Source: an uncultured Treponema sp. (GTDB lineage Bacteria > Spirochaetota > Spirochaetia > Treponematales > Treponemataceae). Taken from it: 64,000 bases of DNA. The translations under genes were made by a program, and so were the position numbers. The notes below the pieces were generated by a model, which saw only the letters and a list, made by a program, of their open reading frames with translations, searched no databases and was not told the DNA's origin. Below are positions 1-9,107 of this stretch, piece by piece; positions within the stretch are counted from its first letter, which is position 1, and the number at the start of each line of letters is the position of its first letter. The stretch is taken from assembly GCA_945877425.1 (NCBI GenBank), contig CAMCRZ010000008.1, positions 1-64,000 on the forward strand. The letters are read 5' to 3'.

Positions 1-192
1 TGCACTCTCTGGCAAGAACAGGCGGCGCCGCCCAGCGTACTTGCTCAAGAGCTGCATCTTCTTCCAAAACGCTGCACGCAAGCGTACACTGTTCTTTCTG
101 CTGTCTGCTGTAAGAGTTAAAGTTTTTACTTTTCTGAAAACCCTTCTCGCAAAGGACACAATATCAGTCTTTACTACACAATTCCGGAAAAA
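1..192. other. Unassigned leading segment upstream of recO
   Basis: This piece is noticeably more GC-rich than what follows. On the plus strand, one frame ends at a stop at 118-120 and another stays open to a stop that overlaps the recO start region. On the minus strand, a frame is open from 163 to the left edge and contains a CVLC Cys pair, but it has no ATG. It may be the end of a neighbouring gene running off the window. I cannot tell which strand is coding. Confidence 0.2.
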
Positions 193-981
193 ATGATTAT
201 ATTATTTAAGATGAGCGAACGGAACTTATGCACTGAAGTTTTAATTCTTACTGTAAAAAATCAGGGTGAAAACAATCGTGTAATATGCGCACTTTCTCCT
301 GAGCTGGGAATTTTTTATGCCATACTTTACGGCGGACCTAAAAGCAAGCTTAAATCACTTGTACAGCCTTTTTATTCAGGAAAAATGTGGCTTTACGACG
401 ACACTTTGAGAAATTCAAAAAAAATCACGGACTTCGACCCGGAAAATCCCCCTTCATCATTCAGAAACGACATTTACAAAATCATGGCTGCAAACCTTGC
501 CTGTGAACTTGTGTTAAAAACTAAAGCTGCAGGTGAATGGCAGAAAAGTTACGTACTGCTGAAATCATTTCTTAAAGGAATTGACTTAAGCGAAGAAAAA
601 GAAGCCCGTCTCGGAACACTGCGTTTTTTGTGGCGCTACATGGAACTTCTTGGAATTCAGCCTGACGTAAGGGAATGCTGCTGCTGCGGAGAAAATCTCC
701 TTGTTTTTGAAAAAGATTCAGTTTACGTAGACAGGGAAAACGGTGTTGCCTGCTTTGAATGTGCCCGCTCTTACGAAGAAGGTTCAGCCTTTCAATTTAA
801 ACTGAATAAAGAAGCACTTGTTTACCTTGATTCAATGAACATCTTAACTCCCGGACAAGTCAGGCGGCTTACGTTAAAAAGTGAATCAGTGTATAAAATA
901 AAACAACTTGCATTCTTTCTGGCAGAAAAAGCCTGCGGAACACGTTTGAATTCACTGGAAATGTCAAACGGAATATTGTAG
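193..981 (+). CDS. recO: DNA repair protein RecO
   Basis: RecO binds single-stranded DNA and helps load RecA during recombinational gap repair in the cytoplasm. The 262-residue product has the usual length. It shows the N-terminal OB-fold region (about residues 10-85), the helical middle, and a Cys cluster at 162-165 followed by C187 and C190, which matches the zinc-binding element seen in many RecO proteins. The first ATG is at 193. An in-frame ATG at 211 (protein starting MSERNLCTE) resembles family N-termini better, so the start is uncertain by six codons; neither has a strong Shine-Dalgarno. The next gene lies 160 bases downstream behind its own promoter, so recO probably ends its transcription unit. 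Confidence 0.88.
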   Translation: MIILFKMSERNLCTEVLILTVKNQGENNRVICALSPELGIFYAILYGGPKSKLKSLVQPFYSGKMWLYDDTLRNSKKITDFDPENPPSSFRNDIYKIMAANLACELVLKTKAAGEWQKSYVLLKSFLKGIDLSEEKEARLGTLRFLWRYMELLGIQPDVRECCCCGENLLVFEKDSVYVDRENGVACFECARSYEEGSAFQFKLNKEALVYLDSMNILTPGQVRRLTLKSESVYKIKQLAFFLAEKACGTRLNSLEMSNGIL

Positions 982-1041
982 CGAACGTCCCAAGGCAAAT
1001 GCACCAGACTGAAGAGTTGAATACTTTTATTTTTTTTAACA

Positions 1042-1070
1042 TAGAATTTTTACAGCTTTTAGGGTATAAT
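1042..1070 (+). promoter_or_regulatory. Sigma-70-type promoter for the pdp-recJ unit
   Basis: A perfect TATAAT lies at 1065-1070, 17 bases after a weak -35 (TAGAAT, 1042-1047). It lies about 70 bases before the pdp start, which has a good AAGGAGA ribosome-binding site. Confidence 0.5.
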
Positions 1071-1141
1071 GAAAACCTGATTTTAAAGTTAAACTGAATT
1101 TCACAGTTTGCTTTGCACCTCTTGATTTTAAGGAGAATTAT

Positions 1142-2473
1142 ATGAGAGCTGCTGATATTATTATAAAAAAACGCGGTACTGGAAACAAAAAAGGTGAAGC
1201 TTTAACAAAAGAAGAAATTGAATTTATCGTTAACGGTTATACAAACGGCTCAATACCTGATTATCAGATGTCAGCTTTTTTAATGGCTGTTTATTTCAGC
1301 GGAATGACTTTTGAAGAAACAGGTTACCTTACTGCCTGCATGCTTCATTCAGGTGATGTAATTGATCTGCACAACAAGGAAGACAAAGGGCTGAAAGGTC
1401 CGTTTATAGACAAACATTCTACAGGCGGCGTAGGTGACAAAATAAGCATTCCTCTTGCTCCTATAGTTGCAGCCCTTGGAGTTCAGATTCCAATGATGAG
1501 CGGACGGGGACTTGGCCACACAGGCGGAACTCTTGACAAACTTGAATCACTTTCAGGATATAACGTAAAGCTTTCACCGCTTGAGTTTGAGAACCTTATT
1601 GCTTCAAACGGATACGGCATGATGGGTCAGACTGAAAAAATTGCTCCTGCCGACAGAAAAATGTATGCATTAAGAGACGTTACGGGAACAGTTGAAAGCA
1701 TTCCTCTCATTACAAGTTCCATCCTGTCTAAAAAAGTTGCAGAAGGAAGTGACGGTCTTGTATTTGACGTAAAGTACGGAATCGGGGCATTTATGAAAAA
1801 TCCTGATGATGCAGAACTGCTTGCCACATTCCTTGTAAAAACAGCTCAGGCTATGGGCAAGAAAGCAGTTGCCCTTCTTACAAATATGGATTCACCTTTA
1901 GGATACAAAACAGGAAATTATCTTGAAGTAGAAGAATCTCTTGAGTGTCTTCAGGGAAAGGGTCCAGATGACATTATGGAACTTACATATGCACTTGGCG
2001 GAAGAATGGCTGTTCTTGGCGAAAAAGCTTCAACTGTAGAAGAAGGCATTGAACTTTGCAAACAGGCGGTTTCATCTGGAAAAGCCCTTGAAGTATTCCT
2101 TAAAAACATAAAGGATCAGGGAGGAAATCCACAGGAACTTCTTGAAAGTCAGGGAAAACGCCGCTCATCTTTCCACAGTGAACTTGTTGCTGAAAAAGAC
2201 GGATACATTTCAATTGATGCATACAAAACCGGCATTGCCTGCATAAATCTTGGTGTAGGAAGAAACAAGACTTCAGATGAAGTTTCTGCTGACTCAGGAA
2301 TTATATTTGCAAAGCGTCAGGGTGATTACGTAAAGAAAGGCGAAAAAATAATGGACATATACGGAAAAGATGATCTTTCTACAGAAAGCGGAACTGCTGC
2401 CTTGAAAAATGCCGTAACTTACAGCAGTGAAAAACCTGAAGAAAAGAAATTAATTTTAAAGGAAATAAAATAA
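1142..2473 (+). CDS. pdp: Pyrimidine-nucleoside (thymidine) phosphorylase
   Basis: The enzyme catalyses phosphorolysis of thymidine and/or uridine to the free base and (deoxy)ribose-1-phosphate in pyrimidine salvage. The 443-residue protein has the three expected parts: a helical N-terminal domain, the central phosphate and nucleoside site, and the C-terminal PYNP domain (from about 350). The phosphate-binding KHSTGGVGDK is at 91-100 and the family signature SGRGLGHTGGTLDKLE at 120-135. A strong AAGGAG ribosome-binding site precedes the ATG. recJ follows after only two bases, so the two are probably co-transcribed and translationally coupled. The sequence does not separate thymidine-only (deoA) from broad pyrimidine specificity (pdp); the symbol is chosen on general Gram-positive-like resemblance. 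Confidence 0.93.
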   Translation: MRAADIIIKKRGTGNKKGEALTKEEIEFIVNGYTNGSIPDYQMSAFLMAVYFSGMTFEETGYLTACMLHSGDVIDLHNKEDKGLKGPFIDKHSTGGVGDKISIPLAPIVAALGVQIPMMSGRGLGHTGGTLDKLESLSGYNVKLSPLEFENLIASNGYGMMGQTEKIAPADRKMYALRDVTGTVESIPLITSSILSKKVAEGSDGLVFDVKYGIGAFMKNPDDAELLATFLVKTAQAMGKKAVALLTNMDSPLGYKTGNYLEVEESLECLQGKGPDDIMELTYALGGRMAVLGEKASTVEEGIELCKQAVSSGKALEVFLKNIKDQGGNPQELLESQGKRRSSFHSELVAEKDGYISIDAYKTGIACINLGVGRNKTSDEVSADSGIIFAKRQGDYVKKGEKIMDIYGKDDLSTESGTAALKNAVTYSSEKPEEKKLILKEIK

Positions 2474-2475
2474 AA

Positions 2476-4629
2476 GTGTCTTCTGATTGGATTAAAAAAA
2501 ACATTTCAAAAAGCGAAATTGACGAGCTTAGGAAAAAGTACGGTTTGGATTCACTTACCGCAAGCATTATGTCAAGACGAAACATTACTGAAGGAAAAGA
2601 CATTCTTTACTACATGGAAGATGACCTTCGGTTTCAGCACTCACCTTTTTCTTTCAATGCAATGGAAGAAGCCGTAGATCGTATTCTTGATGCAAAAGAA
2701 GAAGGTGAAAAAGTTCTTATTTTCGGAGACAGAGACGTTGACGGAGTAAGTTCTACTACAGTTTTATACGACTGCCTTAAGTATATGGGCATTGACGTAC
2801 AGTACAGGCTTCCTTCAGGAAATGAAGCTTACGGACTTTCAATTGCTGCAGTTGATGATTTTAAGGCTCAGGGCGGAACTTTGATTATTACAGTTGACTG
2901 CGGCATTTCCAACAATGATGAAATTTCTTATGCTGCACAAAACAATATTGACGTAATAGTTGCAGACCATCACAATCCGCCGGAAAAAATTCCTTCTTCT
3001 GCAATTATAATTGACCCTAAACTTGAAGATTCCGGTTATCCTTTTAAAGACATTTCGGGATGCGCTGTTGCATACAAACTTGTTTCGGCAATAAGGTTCA
3101 GTACAAGCAAATGGTACAAGCAGGAAGTTACGCTTTTAAATACAAGGCCTTTAAACGATGCAATTTCCATTGAATGCATCAAACTAAGAAACCTTATGCC
3201 AATAAGCCGCATAGAAGAAATAGTTGTGCCCGGAACAGTCAGCATTACAAACACAAGGCTGCCTTCTTACTTAAACGGTCAGCTTATTCTTGTGTGGGAT
3301 GCAGTAACGGTAAAAAGGCTTCTGGCACAGGCATTCGGCAGCAGCACAGATTTTAACTGCCTTGATATCCGTGAAGAAACAGTAAAATTTTTTCCACAAT
3401 TCGGTTCTGCGTCTCTTTTAAAAATAAAAGATATGTCTAAAATTGCAAAGTACGGCAGTCATCCTCCAACGGAAATTGGCGGATTTTACAACATTTACGT
3501 TACATACGTTCAGCAGTCGCTTAAAAAAGAAAAGCCTGAATTTACTCAACTGGAAGAAAAAGACCTTCAGCTTGTAGCACTTGCCGCTCTTGCAGACATC
3601 ATGCCTATGAAAGACGAAAACAGAATCTTTGTAAAAAAAGGTCTTGCTGCAATGAACAGCGGTAAAACTCGCAAAGGACTTCTTGAACTGATTTCAAAAT
3701 TAAATATGCTGGGCAAAAGAATTACTGCAACAGATTTAAGCTGGAACGTCGTGTCAAATTTAAATGCTGCAGGAAGGCTCGGGCACCCGGAACTTGCTGC
3801 AGAACTTTTCATAAACGAAAATCCTGCCGAAAGAGAAAAAGTTGCTTCCAAAATTCTTGAGTTAAACTGCCAGCGCAAGCAGTTAAGTGCAGAAGCATGG
3901 GATTACGGCATACAGCAGGCACAGCCTTCCATTCCGCTTCACAACAATAAGCTTTGCGTTGTAATAGACGAGCGCATTAACAGAGGCGTTTGCGGACTTC
4001 TGGCAGGACGCCTTGTATCTTCCTACGATGTGCCTTCCATGGTTGTAACTTTTGTTGATGACACTGGAATAGGTTCAATGAGAAGCTGCAGAGGCTACGA
4101 TTTAACAGGGTTTTTAAATTCACTTTCTGACCTTTTTATAAATCATGGCGGACATAATTTTGCTGCAGGATTCAGTTTTGAAAAAGAAAAGCGCCGGGAA
4201 TTTGAACAGCGTGTTCAGGAACTTTCTAGTACAATCGAACTGGAACCTTCTGGAAAAAATTCCTTTGAAATTGATGCAGAAATTCCATCTGATTATCTGA
4301 CTCCTGACCTTCTTAAAATTGAAGACAGATTTGAACCTTTTGGAGAAGAAAATCCCCAGCTTACGTTTATGGCAAAAAACCTTAACGTAGCAGATGCAGT
4401 TGTTCTTGAAAAAGGAGAAAAGCAGCACCTTAAGATTATAATTTCAACAGGTCACCACAAATGGCCATGTCTTTTCTGGAATGAAGGAGAAAGGCTTCAC
4501 AGTGAGTTTGAAATAGGAGACAAAATAGACATTCTGTTCCACGTTGAGCGTAATGTTTTTAACGGTGTAGAAACGCCCCAGCTTATATTAAAGGATTTAA
4601 GAAAGAGCGTTGTAGAAAAACGCAGTTAA
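2476..4629 (+). CDS. recJ: Single-stranded-DNA exonuclease RecJ with an extra inserted domain
   Basis: RecJ is the 5'-3' single-strand exonuclease of recombination and mismatch repair. DHH-family metal-binding motifs are clear: DRDVDG at 85-90, DCG at 141-143, DHH at 164-166, and the ALADIMPM and LNAAGRLG segments further on. Translation starts at a GTG two bases after the pdp stop, with an AAAGGA site inside the end of pdp. At 717 residues the protein is well over the usual 560-580. The excess is an insertion of about 130 residues (roughly 211-345) between VAYKLVSAI and LVALAALADIMPM. That insert resembles a degenerate DnaQ-type exonuclease fold (see findings). The C-terminal DHHA1 and OB-like regions are present. 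Confidence 0.93.
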   Translation: MSSDWIKKNISKSEIDELRKKYGLDSLTASIMSRRNITEGKDILYYMEDDLRFQHSPFSFNAMEEAVDRILDAKEEGEKVLIFGDRDVDGVSSTTVLYDCLKYMGIDVQYRLPSGNEAYGLSIAAVDDFKAQGGTLIITVDCGISNNDEISYAAQNNIDVIVADHHNPPEKIPSSAIIIDPKLEDSGYPFKDISGCAVAYKLVSAIRFSTSKWYKQEVTLLNTRPLNDAISIECIKLRNLMPISRIEEIVVPGTVSITNTRLPSYLNGQLILVWDAVTVKRLLAQAFGSSTDFNCLDIREETVKFFPQFGSASLLKIKDMSKIAKYGSHPPTEIGGFYNIYVTYVQQSLKKEKPEFTQLEEKDLQLVALAALADIMPMKDENRIFVKKGLAAMNSGKTRKGLLELISKLNMLGKRITATDLSWNVVSNLNAAGRLGHPELAAELFINENPAEREKVASKILELNCQRKQLSAEAWDYGIQQAQPSIPLHNNKLCVVIDERINRGVCGLLAGRLVSSYDVPSMVVTFVDDTGIGSMRSCRGYDLTGFLNSLSDLFINHGGHNFAAGFSFEKEKRREFEQRVQELSSTIELEPSGKNSFEIDAEIPSDYLTPDLLKIEDRFEPFGEENPQLTFMAKNLNVADAVVLEKGEKQHLKIIISTGHHKWPCLFWNEGERLHSEFEIGDKIDILFHVERNVFNGVETPQLILKDLRKSVVEKRS

Positions 4630-4656
4630 TCAGTTAATTTTATACGGAGAACTAAC

Positions 4657-5649
4657 ATGAAAAAATATAGACTTTTCCTTACGGCAATTTTGATTTTTCT
4701 TGCATCATCGTTTTGTTACAGCCGTGACGCTTTTTTTAAAGGCGAAGATTACGACCTTAAGCTTTTATACAATGACACAGCCTGCTTCACCGATGCAGTT
4801 TTTATCAGAATGATTTTTACACAGACAAGCAAAAAGAATAAAATTACAAAAGAAGATTTTGCTTCAACAACTGCAAAGGCAGAACTTTATTTAAACAACA
4901 AGCTTCTAAGAACTTCAGACTTTTACATACTGAAAAAAGATTCTTCTAAAAATACGCTCACTCTTTTATGCGGAATTCCGCTTTCAACATGGTGGAAACA
5001 GGAAGAAGGCTACAGCCTTAAAATTACGTACAATCTTTATAACAGAAAAAAGCTGGAGTTTGACCTTCCATTTACGCTTCTTGAAAAAGAGCTGGTTCAT
5101 GAAACCATTCCTCTTGATTTAAAAAACACAGAAATAAAAACTGATACAAGCCCTAAACGCATGGCTCAAATAGAAAAGCTTAACAATCTTCTGGAAAAAG
5201 TTAATGCTGCAGACGTTTACAGCCTTAACCCTTTTATTCAGCCTGTAACTTCTACAAGAAGAACTTCCTTTTTTGCAGACAGACGGATTTACGAATATTC
5301 AAACGGAAAATCTTCTGCAAGCATACATAACGGAATTGATTTTGGAGTGCCGGATGGAACGCCAGTTGCTTCATGTGCAGAAGGAAAAGTTGTTATGGCA
5401 GAAGAAAGAATTTCCACCGGCTGGACCATTGTAATAGAACATCTTCCAGGATTATACAGCCTTTACTATCATTTAAGCAGTCTAAACGTTCAGGAAGGAA
5501 ATTTAGTAAAGCAAGGTGACATTATAGGTTTAAGCGGAAGTACAGGTCTTGCAACAGGTCCTCACCTTCACTGGGAAGTAAGGCTCAATGCCTGCGAAGT
5601 AAGCCCTGACTTTTTTACAAAAGCATTTACTTTTCAAGAAGAGCAGTAA
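4657..5649 (+). CDS. M23 (LytM-type) peptidase, secreted
   Basis: This is a probable periplasmic zinc endopeptidase acting on peptidoglycan cross-bridges. Residues 1-22 form a signal peptide (Lys-rich start, hydrophobic core). The region 23-210 is a family-unspecific N-terminal domain. The M23 domain fills 224-315 with all metal ligands: H224 and D228 in HNGIDFG, and H303-L-H305 in GPHLHWE. Catalysis is therefore likely retained, unlike in many degenerate LytM activators. A GGAG site lies just before the ATG. The gene follows recJ by 27 bases, and its last 23 bases overlap the end of the convergent ligA gene. Confidence 0.88.
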   Translation: MKKYRLFLTAILIFLASSFCYSRDAFFKGEDYDLKLLYNDTACFTDAVFIRMIFTQTSKKNKITKEDFASTTAKAELYLNNKLLRTSDFYILKKDSSKNTLTLLCGIPLSTWWKQEEGYSLKITYNLYNRKKLEFDLPFTLLEKELVHETIPLDLKNTEIKTDTSPKRMAQIEKLNNLLEKVNAADVYSLNPFIQPVTSTRRTSFFADRRIYEYSNGKSSASIHNGIDFGVPDGTPVASCAEGKVVMAEERISTGWTIVIEHLPGLYSLYYHLSSLNVQEGNLVKQGDIIGLSGSTGLATGPHLHWEVRLNACEVSPDFFTKAFTFQEEQ

Positions 5650-7600
5650 ATTCCTTTTCGCTTATAACGGGAATGCCAAGCTGGGCTGCCTTTTTGTTTT
5701 TGGAAGAACCGCTTGAAGTATCATTTGTAACTAAATAAGAAAGACCTTTTACAACTGAACTTTTTACAGTGCCGCCTTTTGATTTTACAAGTTCCTGAGC
5801 TTCAGAACGCTTCATTGTTAAAAGTTCTCCTGTAAAGCAGAATGATTTTCCTGAAAGAGTTCCTTCTTTTTCTTCTTCAAGATGAATTATTCCTTTTGAA
5901 ACAAGGCTTTCCATTTCATCTTTGCAATCAGAAATTCCCCGGGTAAAAGTGCGTGCCATTATTTTTGCAAAACCGTATACGCCGGCAATTTCTTCTTCTT
6001 TAGCAGAAAATATTTTTTCCAGAGTGTTAAAGCCGCTTTCAACAAGTTTTTCTACAACAGTTTCACCTATTCCTTCAATATCAAAGCCTGCAATAAATTT
6101 TGCAAGGGTTAAATTCCTGTGACTTTCCACAGAAGCTAAAACTTTTGCAGCACCAAGACTTTTCTTATCAAGATTTATGCTTTCTTCATTAAGAAAAAAC
6201 GGAGTAAGAGTCTGAACGTCAAGAGTGTAAATGTCGGAAATGGAATTCAAAATGCCTTTATTAAAAAGTGAAGTAACGAGAGTTTCGCCTAAATCTCGGA
6301 TTCCTGCCACATCTACCCATTTTAAAAGCTGATGAAGGATGCGTTTCCTGCAGTTTTTGTTGGGACAATAAAGCCTTGTTCCTTCATCCACAAGTTCACT
6401 TCCGCAGCAAAGGCATTTTACAGGAAATTCAATTTCAGTAAGTTCACAATTTTCTTCCTGCACTACACTTTCTATTTTAGGAATTATTTCTCCGCGCTTT
6501 ACTACAACAACGTGGCTTCCTATCTTTAAGTTTAAGCTTTTTATGGTGTTTGTATTGGAAAGGCTGGCTCTTTTTACAGTAGTACCGTTTAAATCTACAG
6601 GATCAAAAACTGCAACAGGAGTGTAAGTTGCACCGGCTTCATTCCATTCAACTTTTCTAAGTACGGAAACTGCTTCTTCCAGACTGAATTTAAACGCAAT
6701 CTGATGTTCAGGCCTGTCCCTGCTTGCATCTTCGTGGTTTACAGTCCGCTCTTTTACAACAAGACCGTCAATGTCGTAGTCAAGGGATTTTCTTTTTTCC
6801 ATTACTGCAGAACGATAATCTATAACTTCCTGAGGTGAATTGCAGATTTTTAACGGAACTGCATTAAAGCCGCATTTTTTAAGCCAGTCAAGCTTTCCTT
6901 CTTCATCACCAAAAGGCTGATTTCCTTCCGTTGCCCAAACATCATAAGTTATCAAAGTAAGGTTTTCGCTGCCTTCTCCGTCTTTACGCTTCATAAGTCC
7001 GTTTGCAGCATTACGGCAGTTTGCCTTGTCTTTAAAAAGAGTTTCGTGAACAAAATGAGTCATTATGACTTCTCCCCGAATTCCTCCCGTAAAGTCTTCA
7101 ATTTTTCCGTCCGGATTTTTTAAAACAGAAATTACGCCCTGCATTTTAACGGCATTTTCCGTAATCACGTCACCTGTAGAACCGTCGCCTCTTGTAACTG
7201 CCCTTAAAAGTTTCCCGTGATTGTACTGAAGTTCAAGACTTGCACCGTCCAGCTTATACTCAACAAGATATTCTCCATACTGATGTTTAACGCACCAAGC
7301 AAGAAATTCTTCCGGAGATGCAGCTTTTTCCTGACTTCCCATAGGCATAACGTGAGATGCTTTCTGAAAATTTCCGCTGTCTGCCCCAACTTTATGGAGA
7401 ATAGGATTTGCACTGTCCAATGATTTTAATTCGTCCCAGAGCCTGTCAAATTCAGCATCAGAAATTTCGCTTTCACCGTTGTAGTAAGAATCCTGATATT
7501 TTAAAATAAGATTTTCCAGTTCCTTTATGCGCTTAACAGAAGATTCATGAACAAAACTGTCACTTGCTTTTGAAGCTTCTTCAATATCAAACAAATCCAT
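5627..7600 (-). CDS. ligA: NAD-dependent DNA ligase LigA
   Basis: LigA seals nicks in replication and repair using NAD+. The 657-residue length is close to the family norm. The adenylation domain has the catalytic Lys in VEYKLDG (K116). An OB domain follows, then a four-Cys zinc finger (CLCCGSEL, then CPNKNC, around 395-415), helix-hairpin-helix repeats, and a C-terminal BRCT domain (about 580-657). The 3' end overlaps the convergent M23 peptidase gene by 23 bases. trmB lies 44 bases upstream on the same strand, so the two may share a transcript. Confidence 0.97.
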   Translation of the reverse strand: MDLFDIEEASKASDSFVHESSVKRIKELENLILKYQDSYYNGESEISDAEFDRLWDELKSLDSANPILHKVGADSGNFQKASHVMPMGSQEKAASPEEFLAWCVKHQYGEYLVEYKLDGASLELQYNHGKLLRAVTRGDGSTGDVITENAVKMQGVISVLKNPDGKIEDFTGGIRGEVIMTHFVHETLFKDKANCRNAANGLMKRKDGEGSENLTLITYDVWATEGNQPFGDEEGKLDWLKKCGFNAVPLKICNSPQEVIDYRSAVMEKRKSLDYDIDGLVVKERTVNHEDASRDRPEHQIAFKFSLEEAVSVLRKVEWNEAGATYTPVAVFDPVDLNGTTVKRASLSNTNTIKSLNLKIGSHVVVVKRGEIIPKIESVVQEENCELTEIEFPVKCLCCGSELVDEGTRLYCPNKNCRKRILHQLLKWVDVAGIRDLGETLVTSLFNKGILNSISDIYTLDVQTLTPFFLNEESINLDKKSLGAAKVLASVESHRNLTLAKFIAGFDIEGIGETVVEKLVESGFNTLEKIFSAKEEEIAGVYGFAKIMARTFTRGISDCKDEMESLVSKGIIHLEEEKEGTLSGKSFCFTGELLTMKRSEAQELVKSKGGTVKSSVVKGLSYLVTNDTSSGSSKNKKAAQLGIPVISEKEFTALLEK

Positions 7601-7644
7601 TTTGTACCTGCAAAGATTTAAATTTAAACTGAGAAAATCATTTT

Positions 7645-8388
7645 CTATTCATCAGTTTTTATAAAAAAGAGTTCCCTTATTTCTCTTCCTGCATCAAGTC
7701 CTTTCTGTTCAAATTTAGTTCTTGGCCGCCACTGCTGATGAGGAGCAAAATTTTCATACTTATTCTTTAAGCCTGAAGTTTCAGTAAGTTCTTCCAATGC
7801 ACTTTCGGCATATTCTTCCCAGTCCGTTGCAAAATAAAGGTAGCCGCCTGGAGAAAGTTTTTTTGCAAGAAGATCTGTTCTTGGCCGCTGAAGCAGACGC
7901 CTTTTGTGATGCTTTTTCTTTGGCCATGGATCCGGAAAGAAAATGTGAAGTCCGTTAAGTGAACCGTCCGGAATCATATTTTCAAGAATTTCAAGGGCAT
8001 CGTATTCAATAAGAAAAAGATTTTTTATCTGATTTTTTTTAATGTCGCTTAAAAGCCTTCCTACGCCAGGCACATGAACTTCGCTTCCAATGTAATTTAT
8101 TTCAGGGTTGTTCATTGCAATAATTGAAGTAGCATGTCCCATTCCAAAACCTATTTCCATAACTACAGGATTTGTGTTGCTGAATATTTCAGTGTAATTA
8201 AGCATTTTATGTTCAAAGGGAATGCACCACACGTGCTTTAATTCTTCATAACTGCGCTTTTCGTTGTCTGTCATACGGCCTGCCCTTAAAACGTAAGTTT
8301 TTACCGTACGCTTGAAAACAGCCGCCAGACCTTTTTCTTCCTGTTCAGTTGAGTCTTCTTCAACTGTATTTTCATTTTCACCAGCCAA
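7645..8388 (-). CDS. trmB: tRNA (guanine-46-N7)-methyltransferase TrmB
   Basis: TrmB methylates G46 in the variable loop of tRNAs using S-adenosylmethionine. The AdoMet motif is VMEIGFGMGHA (about 76-86). The family-defining FFPDPWPKKKHHKRR is at about 150-164 and supplies the catalytic Asp. The start appears to be a TTG with an AGAGAGGA ribosome-binding site; the next in-frame ATG (residue 40) falls inside conserved sequence, so TTG is preferred. The N-terminal 25 residues are acidic and low-complexity, which is not typical of the family core. It lies between a lipoprotein gene upstream and ligA downstream. Confidence 0.94.
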   Translation of the reverse strand: MAGENENTVEEDSTEQEEKGLAAVFKRTVKTYVLRAGRMTDNEKRSYEELKHVWCIPFEHKMLNYTEIFSNTNPVVMEIGFGMGHATSIIAMNNPEINYIGSEVHVPGVGRLLSDIKKNQIKNLFLIEYDALEILENMIPDGSLNGLHIFFPDPWPKKKHHKRRLLQRPRTDLLAKKLSPGGYLYFATDWEEYAESALEELTETSGLKNKYENFAPHQQWRPRTKFEQKGLDAGREIRELFFIKTDE

Positions 8389-8416
8389 ATTTTTCCTCTC
8401 TAAAAAATGTAAAATT

Positions 8417-9064
8417 CTATTCCAGAAGATTTCTTTCCGGCATTACAACAACAGTGTTCATGCTGCTGATATAATAAAAATTCCGTGCCGTAACAGCATC
8501 CGGATATTCTGAAAGAAGCTTTGCCTTATCTGCCCATTCTTTTTTTAAGTCTCCGTAAAAAAGCAAATCACCGTTGATGTCATAAAGTACAATACGTTCA
8601 GTTTTGGAAACTTTTATTGCATCTGGAAAATCTCCTGCCTTGGAATTTAAAAAATCTTCGCTGTAAGAAATTTTAAAACTGCCTTCCCACTGTTCTCCAG
8701 CAAAATCTGTGTATGTAAGAAGATACTTTCCTACAGGAACTTTTCTGCCTTTAGGTGCACAGAAATTTCCGTAACCTGCCCATTGTTTTTTGGAACCGTC
8801 AGTTGCCTTTCTTAAACAATCTGCTTTCCAGGACAAGCCTGTTTCTTCATTTTCAACAGTAATGGAAGAGGCTCTCTGTACTGCACTAGAAACTTCCGTA
8901 AAAACAGAAAACCTGTACTCCGGAAAATTTTCTTCATCATTAAATTCGATTATGGAAAATGCACTTACAGAAGTGACTTTCGGAGAAGCATCAGCACAGG
9001 AAAAAATAACAGCCATAAAGGGAAAGATTAAGGATACAAAAAGAAACGCTTTACTTTTTTTCAT
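8417..9064 (-). CDS. Hypothetical lipoprotein
   Basis: I do not recognise a family. The 215-residue protein has a Lys-rich start, a hydrophobic stretch and a lipobox-like VIFSC with the acylated Cys at about 23, so it should be an envelope lipoprotein. The mature part (about 190 residues) looks like an all-beta domain with alternating hydrophobic and polar residues and a Gly-Lys-Tyr stretch typical of Ig-like strands. It lies 28 bases upstream of trmB and 43 bases downstream of the 388-residue gene on the same strand. Confidence 0.7.
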   Translation of the reverse strand: MKKSKAFLFVSLIFPFMAVIFSCADASPKVTSVSAFSIIEFNDEENFPEYRFSVFTEVSSAVQRASSITVENEETGLSWKADCLRKATDGSKKQWAGYGNFCAPKGRKVPVGKYLLTYTDFAGEQWEGSFKISYSEDFLNSKAGDFPDAIKVSKTERIVLYDINGDLLFYGDLKKEWADKAKLLSEYPDAVTARNFYYISSMNTVVVMPERNLLE

Positions 9065-9107
9065 TTTACTTTTTCATAGAGTCAGTTTAAAAATTCATCC
9101 TGCAGCT

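Noticed and set aside
1..192. ComF- or zinc-finger-like peptide on the minus strand (CVLC)
   Set aside because: It has no usable start codon and is too short to assign.
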